A program made the translations under genes and the position numbers. A stretch of DNA of 64,000 nucleotides from assembly GCA_002721875.1 (NCBI GenBank), contig PBLU01000003.1, positions 141,624-205,623 on the forward strand, read 5' to 3'. This stretch comes from Chloroflexota bacterium. GTDB lineage: Bacteria; Chloroflexota; Dehalococcoidia; UBA1151; TMED-70. Below are positions 18,815 through 27,380 of the stretch, piece by piece. Under the pieces are notes generated by a model. It searched no databases. It saw only the letters and a list, made by a program, of their open reading frames with translations, and had not been told where the DNA came from. How positions within the stretch are numbered: position 1 is the stretch's first letter; each line of letters begins with the position of its first letter.

Positions 18815-20446
18815 TTATTCTGCTAATAATAGATAATTATAGTATGATTGATTACCATTCACAATTACAACTTCTTTATCACTATAGTTTTGTAAAATTT
18901 GACTTTCTAAGTAATCATAATTATCCATAATAGAATCATGACCAACAAAAATAGTTAATATTTCATTTCTTCTTAATAATTCCCTTGAAATACTAATTAG
19001 TCCTAAATCGGCAGAGTCGTAAGAGTCATAAATTTTGTTATTCAGTGTGGCAAAGAAATTATTTTTCTTTATTTGCTTCCCATCAAAAACAACATCTCTG
19101 GTTGAAATAGTTACAAATGCCTCTTCAATCACTTTGAGAGAGTCATTCATATTTTTTAAATTAATATCAAACTTTTTTGATGAATCATATGAAAAAATTG
19201 AAGCTATGCCTTGTTGAATAGAACGAGTGGGTATCATATGTATTTTTTTATTATTATTGAGGTCAATTAATTGTTTTACAGTTGTTGAAATATTTGAATT
19301 ATTTGGAAGAATAATAATATTATCTGACTTAATCTTATCTATTTCATTCATTATTATTTTTATGCTAGGATTATTTTTCGAACCTCCCTCAACAATGTGC
19401 ATCCCATCACCAGCAGCTTCAAAAAAAGCTTCAACTATGCCATTACCTTCACAAATTGAAATTACTGAAGTTTTGATAAGATTATAATTTCTTTTTCTTG
19501 ATGAAAAAACCTTAGTTTGATTATCCATATTTTGAACAAAAATATTTTCAACAGTTCCTATTTTTTTAGAATAATTAATTACTTCATTTTCATCTAAAAC
19601 ATGAATATGCACCTTAATTAAGTTTGAATCTCCAGTAATAACAGGAGATTTACCAAATTTAGCAATTTGTTTTCTTTGATAGTCAATATCAAAATTTTTA
19701 CCTTTTATAGTAAAAACTGTACAGTTACCCCACTCTAGTTCATCGCTAGAATTTATAAAATTTTCAGAAACTTTATCTGAAAGACCTGATATCATTTCTA
19801 AATAAACAATATCTAAATCTTTTTCTATTTCTTTTTGAATTATTGATAAATACCAAGCATTCATCATAATAGCTAAACCTAAGCCACCTGAATCCACCAC
19901 TCCTGCTTCTCTAAGGATCTTTAATTTATTAGGAGTGTTTTTTACAGATAAAACTGCTCCTTTCGCAATTATTTCTAGTAAATCTTCTAAGTTTTCAGAT
20001 TTACTTAGCCCTTTACTAGCCGCTCTAGCTATTTCTTCGTATACAGTCATCATAGTTCCATCTACAGGATTAGGTAAAGATTTTCTAGTATTTTCAGCTG
20101 CAATAGTAAATGAAGTAACTAAAGATGATATCGTAAAACATTCGTTACTTTCGTAAGAAGTTAGTAGACCTTGAAAAAATTGTGAAAGAATTACTCCTGA
20201 GTTTCCTCTTGCTTCCATTAGTGAAGCTTCCCGTAAGTGATTTAATAAAGAATGCATATCTGATTTTGAATCAAGATCTTGATCAACATTCTTTATTGTA
20301 AGTAACATATTAGTTCCAGTATCACCATCAGGTACAGGAAATACATTTAGATTATTAATTTTTTCCTTATATAACTCTAAGCTATATATAAATGTCTTAA
20401 TAGCTTGAGAAATTTCACTTAAAGAGATCTCTTTATTTAAATTCAT
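18815..20446 (-). CDS. fakA: DAK2 domain fatty acid kinase (FakA)
   Basis: This 543-residue protein phosphorylates the fatty acid held by FakB, using ATP. The N-terminal DhaL/DAK2 domain shows the nucleotide and magnesium motifs FPVPDGDTGTNML (about residues 36-48) and EARGNSGVILSQFFQG (near 74-89), then VDGTMMTVYEE and DSGGLGL. The middle and C-terminal regions match the YloV/FakA layout, with a DegV-like last third. It forms an operon with fakB and recG and is divergent from rpmB, 91 bp away. The arrangement agrees with the Firmicutes rpmB-yloU-yloV-recG order except that no Asp23/YloU gene is present. Confidence 0.92.
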   Translation of the reverse strand: MNLNKEISLSEISQAIKTFIYSLELYKEKINNLNVFPVPDGDTGTNMLLTIKNVDQDLDSKSDMHSLLNHLREASLMEARGNSGVILSQFFQGLLTSYESNECFTISSLVTSFTIAAENTRKSLPNPVDGTMMTVYEEIARAASKGLSKSENLEDLLEIIAKGAVLSVKNTPNKLKILREAGVVDSGGLGLAIMMNAWYLSIIQKEIEKDLDIVYLEMISGLSDKVSENFINSSDELEWGNCTVFTIKGKNFDIDYQRKQIAKFGKSPVITGDSNLIKVHIHVLDENEVINYSKKIGTVENIFVQNMDNQTKVFSSRKRNYNLIKTSVISICEGNGIVEAFFEAAGDGMHIVEGGSKNNPSIKIIMNEIDKIKSDNIIILPNNSNISTTVKQLIDLNNNKKIHMIPTRSIQQGIASIFSYDSSKKFDINLKNMNDSLKVIEEAFVTISTRDVVFDGKQIKKNNFFATLNNKIYDSYDSADLGLISISRELLRRNEILTIFVGHDSIMDNYDYLESQILQNYSDKEVVIVNGNQSYYNYLLLAE

Positions 20447-20537
20447 AGAAAATTATTTCCGATTATAGATTTGGATGATAAACTAAACATATAAAAAAAT
20501 ATATATTTTAAGTAACTAAAATAACTGAGAGTAAAAA

Positions 20538-20750
20538 ATGCCAGTTGATCCAAGAAAACATCTAGGTTTAGGACCAATAAAAAAACCTTTATTCGGTCAC
20601 AACAGGTCTCATGCACTAAACGCTACACAAAAGATTTCTAAGCCCAATATTCAAAAGAGAAAAATAAGAATAAATGACAAGGAATACGTTGTAAAGCTTA
20701 CTGCTAGAGAAATTAGAACTCTAGACAAAAAAGGTGTTATTCTAAAATAA
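20538..20750 (+). CDS. rpmB: 50S ribosomal protein L28
   Basis: This 70-residue protein of the large ribosomal subunit has the central GHNRSHALNATQ and PNIQKRKI motif typical of L28, and a C-terminal TAREIRTLDKKGVI segment. No cysteine pairs are present, so it is the zinc-free form. Its N-terminus (MPVDPRKHLGLGPIKKP) replaces the usual cysteine-bearing CxxTGK start. It is divergent from fakA. The 3' end overlaps the convergent rpe gene by 14 bp. Confidence 0.9.
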   Translation: MPVDPRKHLGLGPIKKPLFGHNRSHALNATQKISKPNIQKRKIRINDKEYVVKLTAREIRTLDKKGVILK

Positions 20751-21405
20751 CTTTTCTAAATTCATTCACAGCTCCTCTAAAACCTAAGTTGCTATTCAAA
20801 ATACCTGTTCCAGACACAAATAGTTTAGCTCCAGAATTAAATCCACCTAAAACAGTTTCTGGCTTGACTCCTCCATCTATTGCGATCAATAAGTTCTGAC
20901 TTATACTTTTATTATTTGAAAATTCTAAAATTTTATTGTTTATATCTTCTATATATTTTTGACCACCTTTACCTGGGTATACTGTCATAAATAAAATTCG
21001 ATCAATTTGTTGTAGATATGGCTCGATTAATTCAATAGGAGTATCTGGATTTAATGCAATTCCAACCTTCATTCCATTATTCTTTATATTAGAAATTGTC
21101 ATTAAAATATCAGATTTACTTTCAATATGAAAGGTAAATATATCAACCCCGAGTCTAGCAAAATTTTCTACAAAATTATTAGGTTTGTCTACCATTAGAT
21201 GAGCTTCTATGGGTATAGATGTTAGTGACCTAACTGTCTTAATTATAGGATCACCAAATGATATGGATTCAACAAAATTACCATCCATTACATCCAAATG
21301 AAATTCATCAATACCAGATTCATTCAAGGCAATTATTTCATTTTCTAAGTTCTTAAAATCTGAAGATAGAATAGATGCGCTTAAGAATATATCTTTATTT
21401 TTCAT
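20737..21405 (-). CDS. rpe: Ribulose-phosphate 3-epimerase
   Basis: This 222-residue TIM-barrel enzyme interconverts ribulose-5-phosphate and xylulose-5-phosphate in the pentose phosphate pathway. The metal-binding and catalytic stretches are visible: SASILSSDF at the start, FHLDVMDGNFV near residue 35, EAHLMV near 67, VYPGKGGQKY near 140, and IDGGVKPET near 175. It begins inside the 3' end of argH (11-bp overlap), so it is read as the last gene of the arginine transcript, although it has no direct role in arginine synthesis. The stop region overlaps rpmB. Confidence 0.96.
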   Translation of the reverse strand: MKNKDIFLSASILSSDFKNLENEIIALNESGIDEFHLDVMDGNFVESISFGDPIIKTVRSLTSIPIEAHLMVDKPNNFVENFARLGVDIFTFHIESKSDILMTISNIKNNGMKVGIALNPDTPIELIEPYLQQIDRILFMTVYPGKGGQKYIEDINNKILEFSNNKSISQNLLIAIDGGVKPETVLGGFNSGAKLFVSGTGILNSNLGFRGAVNEFRKVILE

Positions 21406-22780
21406 TTTTGATTTTTAATAGAAAAATCTTAGCTTCTTTTATTTGATTTTTTACGGAATCAGTAGATGTTCCTCCAAAAGAATTTCTTCTTTCAATGGAA
21501 TTTCCTAATGAAATATCAAGTACATCTTCTTCAAAAAGTTTGGAAAATTTTCTTAATTCATTTAATGAAATTTGATGTATATATTTACCTTCTAATGATG
21601 AGGATATATTTTTAACTATTTCATAAGCTTCTCTATAAGGCATTTTTTTATTTGCTAAATAATCAGCAAAGTCAGTAGCTAAAATATTAGAATTATGAGC
21701 AGAATCTAGCATTATTTTTTGATTAAATGTCAGGTTAGAAAATAAATTTGAGAGAACTTCAAGGGATTGAGAAACAATTTCAATTGAGTCCATTGCTCCT
21801 TTTCTATCTTCTTGCAAATCTCTATTATATGTGAAAGTAAGTCCTTTTAGTGAAGTAAAAAGTGATACTAAGTGGCCTATAGGAATCCCAGATTTACCTC
21901 TTATTAATTCAAAATAATCAGGATTTCTTTTTTGGGGCATAATACTTGAACCAGTAGTAAACTCATCTGGAATATTAATAAAATTAAACTCTTCTGTATT
22001 CCAAATTATTAATTCTTCAGAAATTCTAGATAAATTTATCATGATAGACGAACAGGAATATAGAAGATCAGTAATATGATCTCTTGATGATACGGAGTCA
22101 ATAGAATTTGATGAAACTCTAGAAAACCCTAATTCATCAGCTAATAAATCTCTATCTAAGGGAATTGTGACACCAGCAAACGCACCAGAACCAAGTGGCA
22201 TGTTATCTAAATTGAATCTAGTATTCTGAAAACGACTAAGATCTCTGGAAATCATAGAAAAGTATGACATCAAATTATGAGAAATTAGGATTGGTTGACC
22301 TTTTTGTAGATGTGTATAACCAGGCAATAAAATTTCAATATTTTTTTCTGAGAGTTTGATGAGAACTTCTAAAAATTTAATTATAGAAGGTATAATTAAA
22401 TCAACATTCCTTAAAAAATATAATCGAGAATCGGTTGCTACTTGATCGTTCCTAGACCTTCCATAATGAAGCTTACCAGCAACTTCACCTATTTTTTTAT
22501 ACATTGAATTCTCTATATTTAGGTGAATGTCTTCTAGAGTGTAATCCCAATCAAATATGTTATCTTTTATTTCTTTCCTAATTTCTTCTAAAGAGTTCTT
22601 AATTAATTCACTTTCTTGAGAAGATAATATTCCAATTTTTTTTAGCATTTTAGAATAAGCTATTGATACATCAATATCTTCAGAATACATCCTTATGTCA
22701 GAATGAAAAGAACTAGTAAAATCACCATATATTTTACCTCCTTGAACAGAAGATGTTTTATTATTTATGTTCTTTGTCAA
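21395..22780 (-). CDS. argH: Argininosuccinate lyase
   Basis: This 461-residue member of the fumarase/aspartase superfamily splits argininosuccinate into arginine and fumarate, the last step of arginine synthesis. The superfamily signature is present as GSSIMPQKRNPD near residue 276, with LHYGRSRNDQVATD near 106 and GYTHLQKGQPI near 155. Length is normal. It follows argG by 3 bp and overlaps rpe by 11 bp, which supports a single transcript argJ-argB-argD-argG-argH-rpe. Confidence 0.97.
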   Translation of the reverse strand: MTKNINNKTSSVQGGKIYGDFTSSFHSDIRMYSEDIDVSIAYSKMLKKIGILSSQESELIKNSLEEIRKEIKDNIFDWDYTLEDIHLNIENSMYKKIGEVAGKLHYGRSRNDQVATDSRLYFLRNVDLIIPSIIKFLEVLIKLSEKNIEILLPGYTHLQKGQPILISHNLMSYFSMISRDLSRFQNTRFNLDNMPLGSGAFAGVTIPLDRDLLADELGFSRVSSNSIDSVSSRDHITDLLYSCSSIMINLSRISEELIIWNTEEFNFINIPDEFTTGSSIMPQKRNPDYFELIRGKSGIPIGHLVSLFTSLKGLTFTYNRDLQEDRKGAMDSIEIVSQSLEVLSNLFSNLTFNQKIMLDSAHNSNILATDFADYLANKKMPYREAYEIVKNISSSLEGKYIHQISLNELRKFSKLFEEDVLDISLGNSIERRNSFGGTSTDSVKNQIKEAKIFLLKIKNEK

Positions 22781-22783
22781 AAT

Positions 22784-24004
22784 TTATAAATCGTTAAATT
22801 TTTGTTTTTTTGCCTGAATTCTTGCAGGCAAAGAATAAATATCAATAAATCCTTCAGCAGATTGATGGTTAAAAGTATCTGTAGTAGAGTATGTAGACAT
22901 ATCATAGTCATAAAGAGAAAACTTTGATTTTCTTCCAATAACAGTTACATTTCCTTTGTAGAGCTTTAGCTTAACTTCACCTGATGAAAATTTTTGAACA
23001 CTATTCATAAATGATTCTATATTTTCCCTGAGTAAAGTAAACCATCTACCATCATAAACGAGATCTGAGTAAATTTTTGAAAGATTAGATTTTATTCTTT
23101 GTTGTTCTCTTGATAAAGTAGCCGTTTCTAATGCACTTATCGCATTATATAAAATAATAGCTGCAGGAGTTTCATAGACTTCTCTACTCTTAATTCCAAC
23201 TAATCTATTCTCAAGATGATCAACTCTTCCAATTCCATGTTTTCCAGCTATTAAGTTTAAATTTTCAATAAGACTAACACCATCTAATTTTTTCCCATCT
23301 AAAGATACAGGTATACCTTTATCAAAACCCAATTCTAATATTTCAGGTTTATCAGGAGCATTCTCAACACTTGATGTCCACGAAAAGGCATCTTCAGGAG
23401 GTTCTATCCAAGTATCTTCCAGATCTTCTCCTTCAATTGCTAAGCCCCATAAATTCCTATCTATGGAATAGACCTTATTATTATCACCAACTTCTCTTAA
23501 TTCAAGTCCAGCTTTTGCAGCATATTCCTTTTCTTCATCTCTTGTCATTCCCCATTCTCTAGCTGGAGCAATAATCTTTATAGACTCTCCATCTCCAGAA
23601 AGAGTCATTATCGAGGCATCAAATCTAACTTGATCATTTCCTTTGCCAGTACAGCCATGGGAAACATATTCTGCTCCATATTTTCTAGCTATCTCAACTA
23701 GTTTTTTTGACATTAATGGTCTTGCTAATGCTGTCGATAAAGCATAAACATCTTCATACATACCACCTGCTTTTAGTGCAGGAAACACATATTCATTAAC
23801 AAATTCTTCTTTAACATCCAGAACAACAGAATCTATTGCTCCAGCATTTTTAGATTTTTCTTTAACTCCTTCGATCTCAGGACCTGCTCCTAGATCAACT
23901 GTTAGAGTAATTACATCTAAATCATATTTTTCTTTTATCCATACTACAGAAATTGTTGAATCCATTCCTCCAGAGTATGCCAAAACACATTTTCCTTTAG
24001 ACAT
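22784..24004 (-). CDS. argG: Argininosuccinate synthase
   Basis: This 406-residue enzyme joins citrulline and aspartate with ATP to form argininosuccinate. The ATP-pyrophosphatase loop LAYSGGMDST is at residues 8-17, followed by THE-type segments such as SHGCTGKGNDQVRFD near 115 and GRVDHLENRLVGIKSREVYETPA near 260. It lies 2 bp after argD and 3 bp before argH. Its many conserved residues make the call secure. Confidence 0.97.
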   Translation of the reverse strand: MSKGKCVLAYSGGMDSTISVVWIKEKYDLDVITLTVDLGAGPEIEGVKEKSKNAGAIDSVVLDVKEEFVNEYVFPALKAGGMYEDVYALSTALARPLMSKKLVEIARKYGAEYVSHGCTGKGNDQVRFDASIMTLSGDGESIKIIAPAREWGMTRDEEKEYAAKAGLELREVGDNNKVYSIDRNLWGLAIEGEDLEDTWIEPPEDAFSWTSSVENAPDKPEILELGFDKGIPVSLDGKKLDGVSLIENLNLIAGKHGIGRVDHLENRLVGIKSREVYETPAAIILYNAISALETATLSREQQRIKSNLSKIYSDLVYDGRWFTLLRENIESFMNSVQKFSSGEVKLKLYKGNVTVIGRKSKFSLYDYDMSTYSTTDTFNHQSAEGFIDIYSLPARIQAKKQKFNDL

Positions 24005-24006
24005 TA

Positions 24007-25200
24007 CTAGTAATCCTCTAATATTTCACTTATAACTTCAATGGCTTGATCTATTTCTTCTATTGAAACATTCAAAGGGGGCATAAATCTTATCATATTA
24101 GGCCTTACAGCATTTATAAGCAGACCCTTTTCAAGTGCCTTACCAACTATCTCCCCAGAGATATCTTCATTCATTTCTATACCTATGAGTAGTCCCATAC
24201 CTCTAATTTCAGAAATGAAATCAAATTTTTTCATTAATACACTAAGTTTATCCATCATATATTTTCCAGACTCAAGAGCAGTTTCAGGAATATTATTCTT
24301 AACCATAAATTCTGCTGCAGCAGCTCCTGCTGAAGTAGTTAATGCATTTCCTCCAAAAGTTGATCCATGATCTCCTGGTTCTAGCACAGAACAAAATTCT
24401 TTTGAACAAAATGCTCCTAATGGAGCTCCTGAACCTAAAGCTTTAGCTAATGTCATTACATCAGGTTCAACCCCTTGAAATCTTTGATAACCAAATAAAG
24501 TTCCTAATCTACCCATTCCTGTTTGAACTTCATCCAAAATAAAGAGTATGTTTTTAGATTTACAGAATTCTTGAACAGATCTTAGATAGTCAGGATCTGG
24601 TACATTTACGCCACCTTCCCCTTGAACAGGTTCAATCATAACTGCACAAGTGTTGTCTGTATAAGCATCTACTATATGCTGCAAATTATTATATTCTACA
24701 TTTACAAAACCTGGCATCAAGGGCCTCCAATTATCTTGATAGTGAGGCTGTCCTGTTGCTGCCATCATTGCTTGAGTTCTTCCATGAAATGAATTTAATG
24801 TAGTAATTATGTCAAATGCACCATTAAGATTTTTCTTACCCCATTTTCTAGCCAGTTTAGCTGCTCCTTCATTTGCTTCTGCTCCTGAATTACAAAAGAA
24901 AACTCTGTCTAACGCGGAGTTATCAACTATAGTTTGAGCCAAGGAAAGCTGTGGAGTTGTGTAATATAAATTGCTCATTTGGAGTATCTTACCAGCTTGA
25001 TCCTTAATTGCTTCTGTAACTGAATCATGAGAATGCCCCAAGTTTAATACAGCCCAACCAGCAGTAAAGTCCAAGTATTCATTTCCATCATTATCAGTTA
25101 CTACGGTTCCTTTCCCGCTTACAAGAACTGGAGGCATTCTATTAACAACTTGCATATAATATTTTTTTTCGAGATCTTTGTATTCTTTGGTCGATTTCAT
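24007..25200 (-). CDS. argD: Acetylornithine aminotransferase
   Basis: This 397-residue class III PLP-dependent aminotransferase converts N-acetylglutamate semialdehyde to N-acetylornithine. Visible motifs are FCNSGAEANEGAAKLAR (near residue 105), FHGRTQAMMAATGQ, the EPVQGEGGVNVP stretch, LDEVQTGMGR near 222, and the PLP lysine in TLAKALGSGAPLGA near 252. Class III members can also accept ornithine or succinyl-diaminopimelate. The position between argB and argG supports ArgD. The 39-bp gap to argB contains a run of alternating TA. Confidence 0.94.
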   Translation of the reverse strand: MKSTKEYKDLEKKYYMQVVNRMPPVLVSGKGTVVTDNDGNEYLDFTAGWAVLNLGHSHDSVTEAIKDQAGKILQMSNLYYTTPQLSLAQTIVDNSALDRVFFCNSGAEANEGAAKLARKWGKKNLNGAFDIITTLNSFHGRTQAMMAATGQPHYQDNWRPLMPGFVNVEYNNLQHIVDAYTDNTCAVMIEPVQGEGGVNVPDPDYLRSVQEFCKSKNILFILDEVQTGMGRLGTLFGYQRFQGVEPDVMTLAKALGSGAPLGAFCSKEFCSVLEPGDHGSTFGGNALTTSAGAAAAEFMVKNNIPETALESGKYMMDKLSVLMKKFDFISEIRGMGLLIGIEMNEDISGEIVGKALEKGLLINAVRPNMIRFMPPLNVSIEEIDQAIEVISEILEDY

Positions 25201-25239
25201 TTATTTCTCCAATATATATATATATTTAAAATTACCCTC

Positions 25240-26013
25240 TTAGACTATTCTAGTACCAATATCGCCATTAGTGAATGCAGTTAACAACGCTCCAGAGTTT
25301 CTTCCATCAATAATTCTTCCTACATTTACTGTTGATAAAGCTTCTATGCAAGATTTTATTTTAGGTATCATACCTCCTTGAACAATTCCAGAATCAATTA
25401 AGTCCAGTGCCTGTTTTTTTGTCATTTGAGGTATTACTCTTTTGTTTGTATCAAAAACTCCTGGAACATCAGTTTGAAATATAATATTATCCGCACCAAG
25501 TTCTCTAGCTATGACTCCTGCAGCAGTATCTGCGTTTGTATTATAAATTTGATTTTTTGAATCAACTGATAATGCCATTGGTGAAACAACAGGAAGGTAT
25601 CCATTATCTAAAAGATTATTTAACAAATCTGTATTACAACTAACAATTTTACCCACAAATCCTAATTTCTCATTCAGTTTTTCCGCATTTAGAATACCTG
25701 AAGAACCTGATAAACCCACAGCATTAGCTCCTCGGTTTTGAAACTCTGAGACTATTTCAGAGTTTATTTTTCCTGAAAGAACAGCTAAGGCTACATCTAG
25801 AGTTTGCTTATCTGTGACTCTAAGACCATCTACAAATAGAGGCTCTATACCTTGCTTATTAATCCAGTTAGAAATTTCTTTTCCTCCACCATGAACTAAA
25901 ACTATTTTCCATCCTTTTTTATACAAAGTGATTATGTCTTCAAAAGTACTATCAGTTTCACCTAGAGTTGATCCTCCTATTTTTATTACAGAAACATTTT
26001 TTGAATTTTTCAT
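25240..26013 (-). CDS. argB: Acetylglutamate kinase
   Basis: This 257-residue amino acid kinase phosphorylates N-acetylglutamate, the second step of arginine synthesis. It shows the N-terminal VIKIGGSTLG, the substrate loop VLVHGGGKEISNW near residue 40, the NTNADTAAGVIAREL segment near 155, and DVPGVF. It does not carry the long N-terminal helix of the arginine-sensitive hexameric forms, so direct feedback inhibition is less likely. It lies 7 bp after argJ. Confidence 0.94.
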   Translation of the reverse strand: MKNSKNVSVIKIGGSTLGETDSTFEDIITLYKKGWKIVLVHGGGKEISNWINKQGIEPLFVDGLRVTDKQTLDVALAVLSGKINSEIVSEFQNRGANAVGLSGSSGILNAEKLNEKLGFVGKIVSCNTDLLNNLLDNGYLPVVSPMALSVDSKNQIYNTNADTAAGVIARELGADNIIFQTDVPGVFDTNKRVIPQMTKKQALDLIDSGIVQGGMIPKIKSCIEALSTVNVGRIIDGRNSGALLTAFTNGDIGTRIV

Positions 26014-26020
26014 AGCAAAA

Positions 26021-27235
26021 TTATGTTGTATAAGCTGAATTAAAAACTACGTATTCTTCTGTCAATTCACTACCCCAAGCTACTCCAGAATTAGAGCCAA
26101 TATTCAGGTTAATATTAAACCTGATTATTTCTTCACTCATAGCAATTACAATACTTTGATGATTATAAGAAATTGCAATTCCTTCAGATACTATTTGAAT
26201 ATCATTTACAAAAATTTCTATCTTTGATTCATCAATTGGAATCTGAGAAGCTCCTACTGCCATGATTATTCTTCCCCAATTAGGATCTCTACCGTAAACA
26301 GCAGTTTTTACTAAATTTGAATTTACTACATATCTTGCAGCAAGTCTTGCATCTTCAGTTGTTTTTGCTCCTGAAACAGTAGCCTCTATCAGTCTTGTAT
26401 TACCTTCTCCATCTTTGGCTATTTCTTTTGCTAGAAATACACAAACAATATCTAAGGCTTCAGAGAACTTTTTTGAATCATTAGAAGATATAATCTTTTT
26501 ATTCTTAGCAAGACCATTAGCTAACACTAATACTGTATCATTGGTTGATTGATCCCCATCTACAGTTATTTGATTAAAAGATTTTGCAACAGAATTATTG
26601 AGAGAATTTTGTAAAGTTTTTTTTTCAATATTAGCATCAGTTGTTATAAATGCCAGCATAGTAGCCATATTTGGATGTATCATACCAGATCCTTTAGCTA
26701 CTCCAGCTACATTAATTTCCATACCATCAATTTCAAAGGAAACAGAAATTTCTTTAGTTTTTGTGTCAGTAGTAAGTATTGATCTAGCGAATCCGTTACC
26801 ATCATTTTTATCTAATTTTATCTGAGGTATGAATTTTCTCATCAAAGCCATTGGCAGTTCTACTCCAATTATTCCAGTTGAAGCTACTGCTACTTGATTT
26901 TCATTTATATCCAACGCATTAGAGGTTATAGAAGCCATTTCTTTGGCATCTATTAACCCTTGTTCACCAACAGCGCAATTAGCACAACCTGAATTTGCTA
27001 CAATAGCTCTTATATTTCCATCTGAATTAATTTCTTTAGTCCAAGTTACAGATGGAGAAACCACTGAATTTTGAGTAAATGTACCTGCGCTGACACATTC
27101 AGTTTCGGAAAATATAATTCCTATGTCCCTTTTATCCTGGCCAGGAGATTTAATTCCAGAAAATATAGAACCAGATAAAAATCCTTTTGGAGAGCATATA
27201 TCTCCTACATCGTTTATCCTAATTTTAGATTCCAT
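26021..27235 (-). CDS. argJ: Glutamate N-acetyltransferase / ornithine acetyltransferase
   Basis: This 404-residue enzyme recycles the acetyl group from N-acetylornithine to glutamate and so makes arginine synthesis cyclic. It is made as a precursor that cuts itself: the site is NMA/TML in GMIHPNMATMLAFITTDA (near residue 190), where the threonine becomes the nucleophile of the beta chain. The start has an AGGAGAG-type ribosome binding site. As first gene of the operon it is preceded by a 145-bp divergent region holding a 12-bp palindrome. Whether it can also use acetyl-CoA cannot be told. Confidence 0.95.
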   Translation of the reverse strand: MESKIRINDVGDICSPKGFLSGSIFSGIKSPGQDKRDIGIIFSETECVSAGTFTQNSVVSPSVTWTKEINSDGNIRAIVANSGCANCAVGEQGLIDAKEMASITSNALDINENQVAVASTGIIGVELPMALMRKFIPQIKLDKNDGNGFARSILTTDTKTKEISVSFEIDGMEINVAGVAKGSGMIHPNMATMLAFITTDANIEKKTLQNSLNNSVAKSFNQITVDGDQSTNDTVLVLANGLAKNKKIISSNDSKKFSEALDIVCVFLAKEIAKDGEGNTRLIEATVSGAKTTEDARLAARYVVNSNLVKTAVYGRDPNWGRIIMAVGASQIPIDESKIEIFVNDIQIVSEGIAISYNHQSIVIAMSEEIIRFNINLNIGSNSGVAWGSELTEEYVVFNSAYTT

Positions 27236-27293
27236 CTCTCTCTCCTAGAAAAAAATTATTTTTTTACTGTTATTTACCCTAATCATATAATAA

Positions 27294-27305
27294 TATCTAT
27301 AGATA
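27294..27305. repeat. 12-bp perfect palindrome between argJ and the flavoprotein gene
   Basis: TATCTATAGATA lies 59 bp upstream of argJ and 75 bp upstream of the divergent flavoprotein gene, just past a plus-strand TATAAT (27286-27291). It could be a dimeric repressor site, but it does not match the E. coli ARG-box consensus and AT-rich palindromes are common by chance. Confidence 0.3.
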
Positions 27306-27380
27306 CAACCTTAGAAATATTCAAAAAAATAAAAAATTGGATTTATTATTTTTTGAAGTTTAATAAATGAAAAAATTACA

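Noticed and set aside
25200..25239. Alternating TA run between argD and argB as a microsatellite or regulatory element
   Set aside because: It is only about 10-12 bases long, normal for this base composition.
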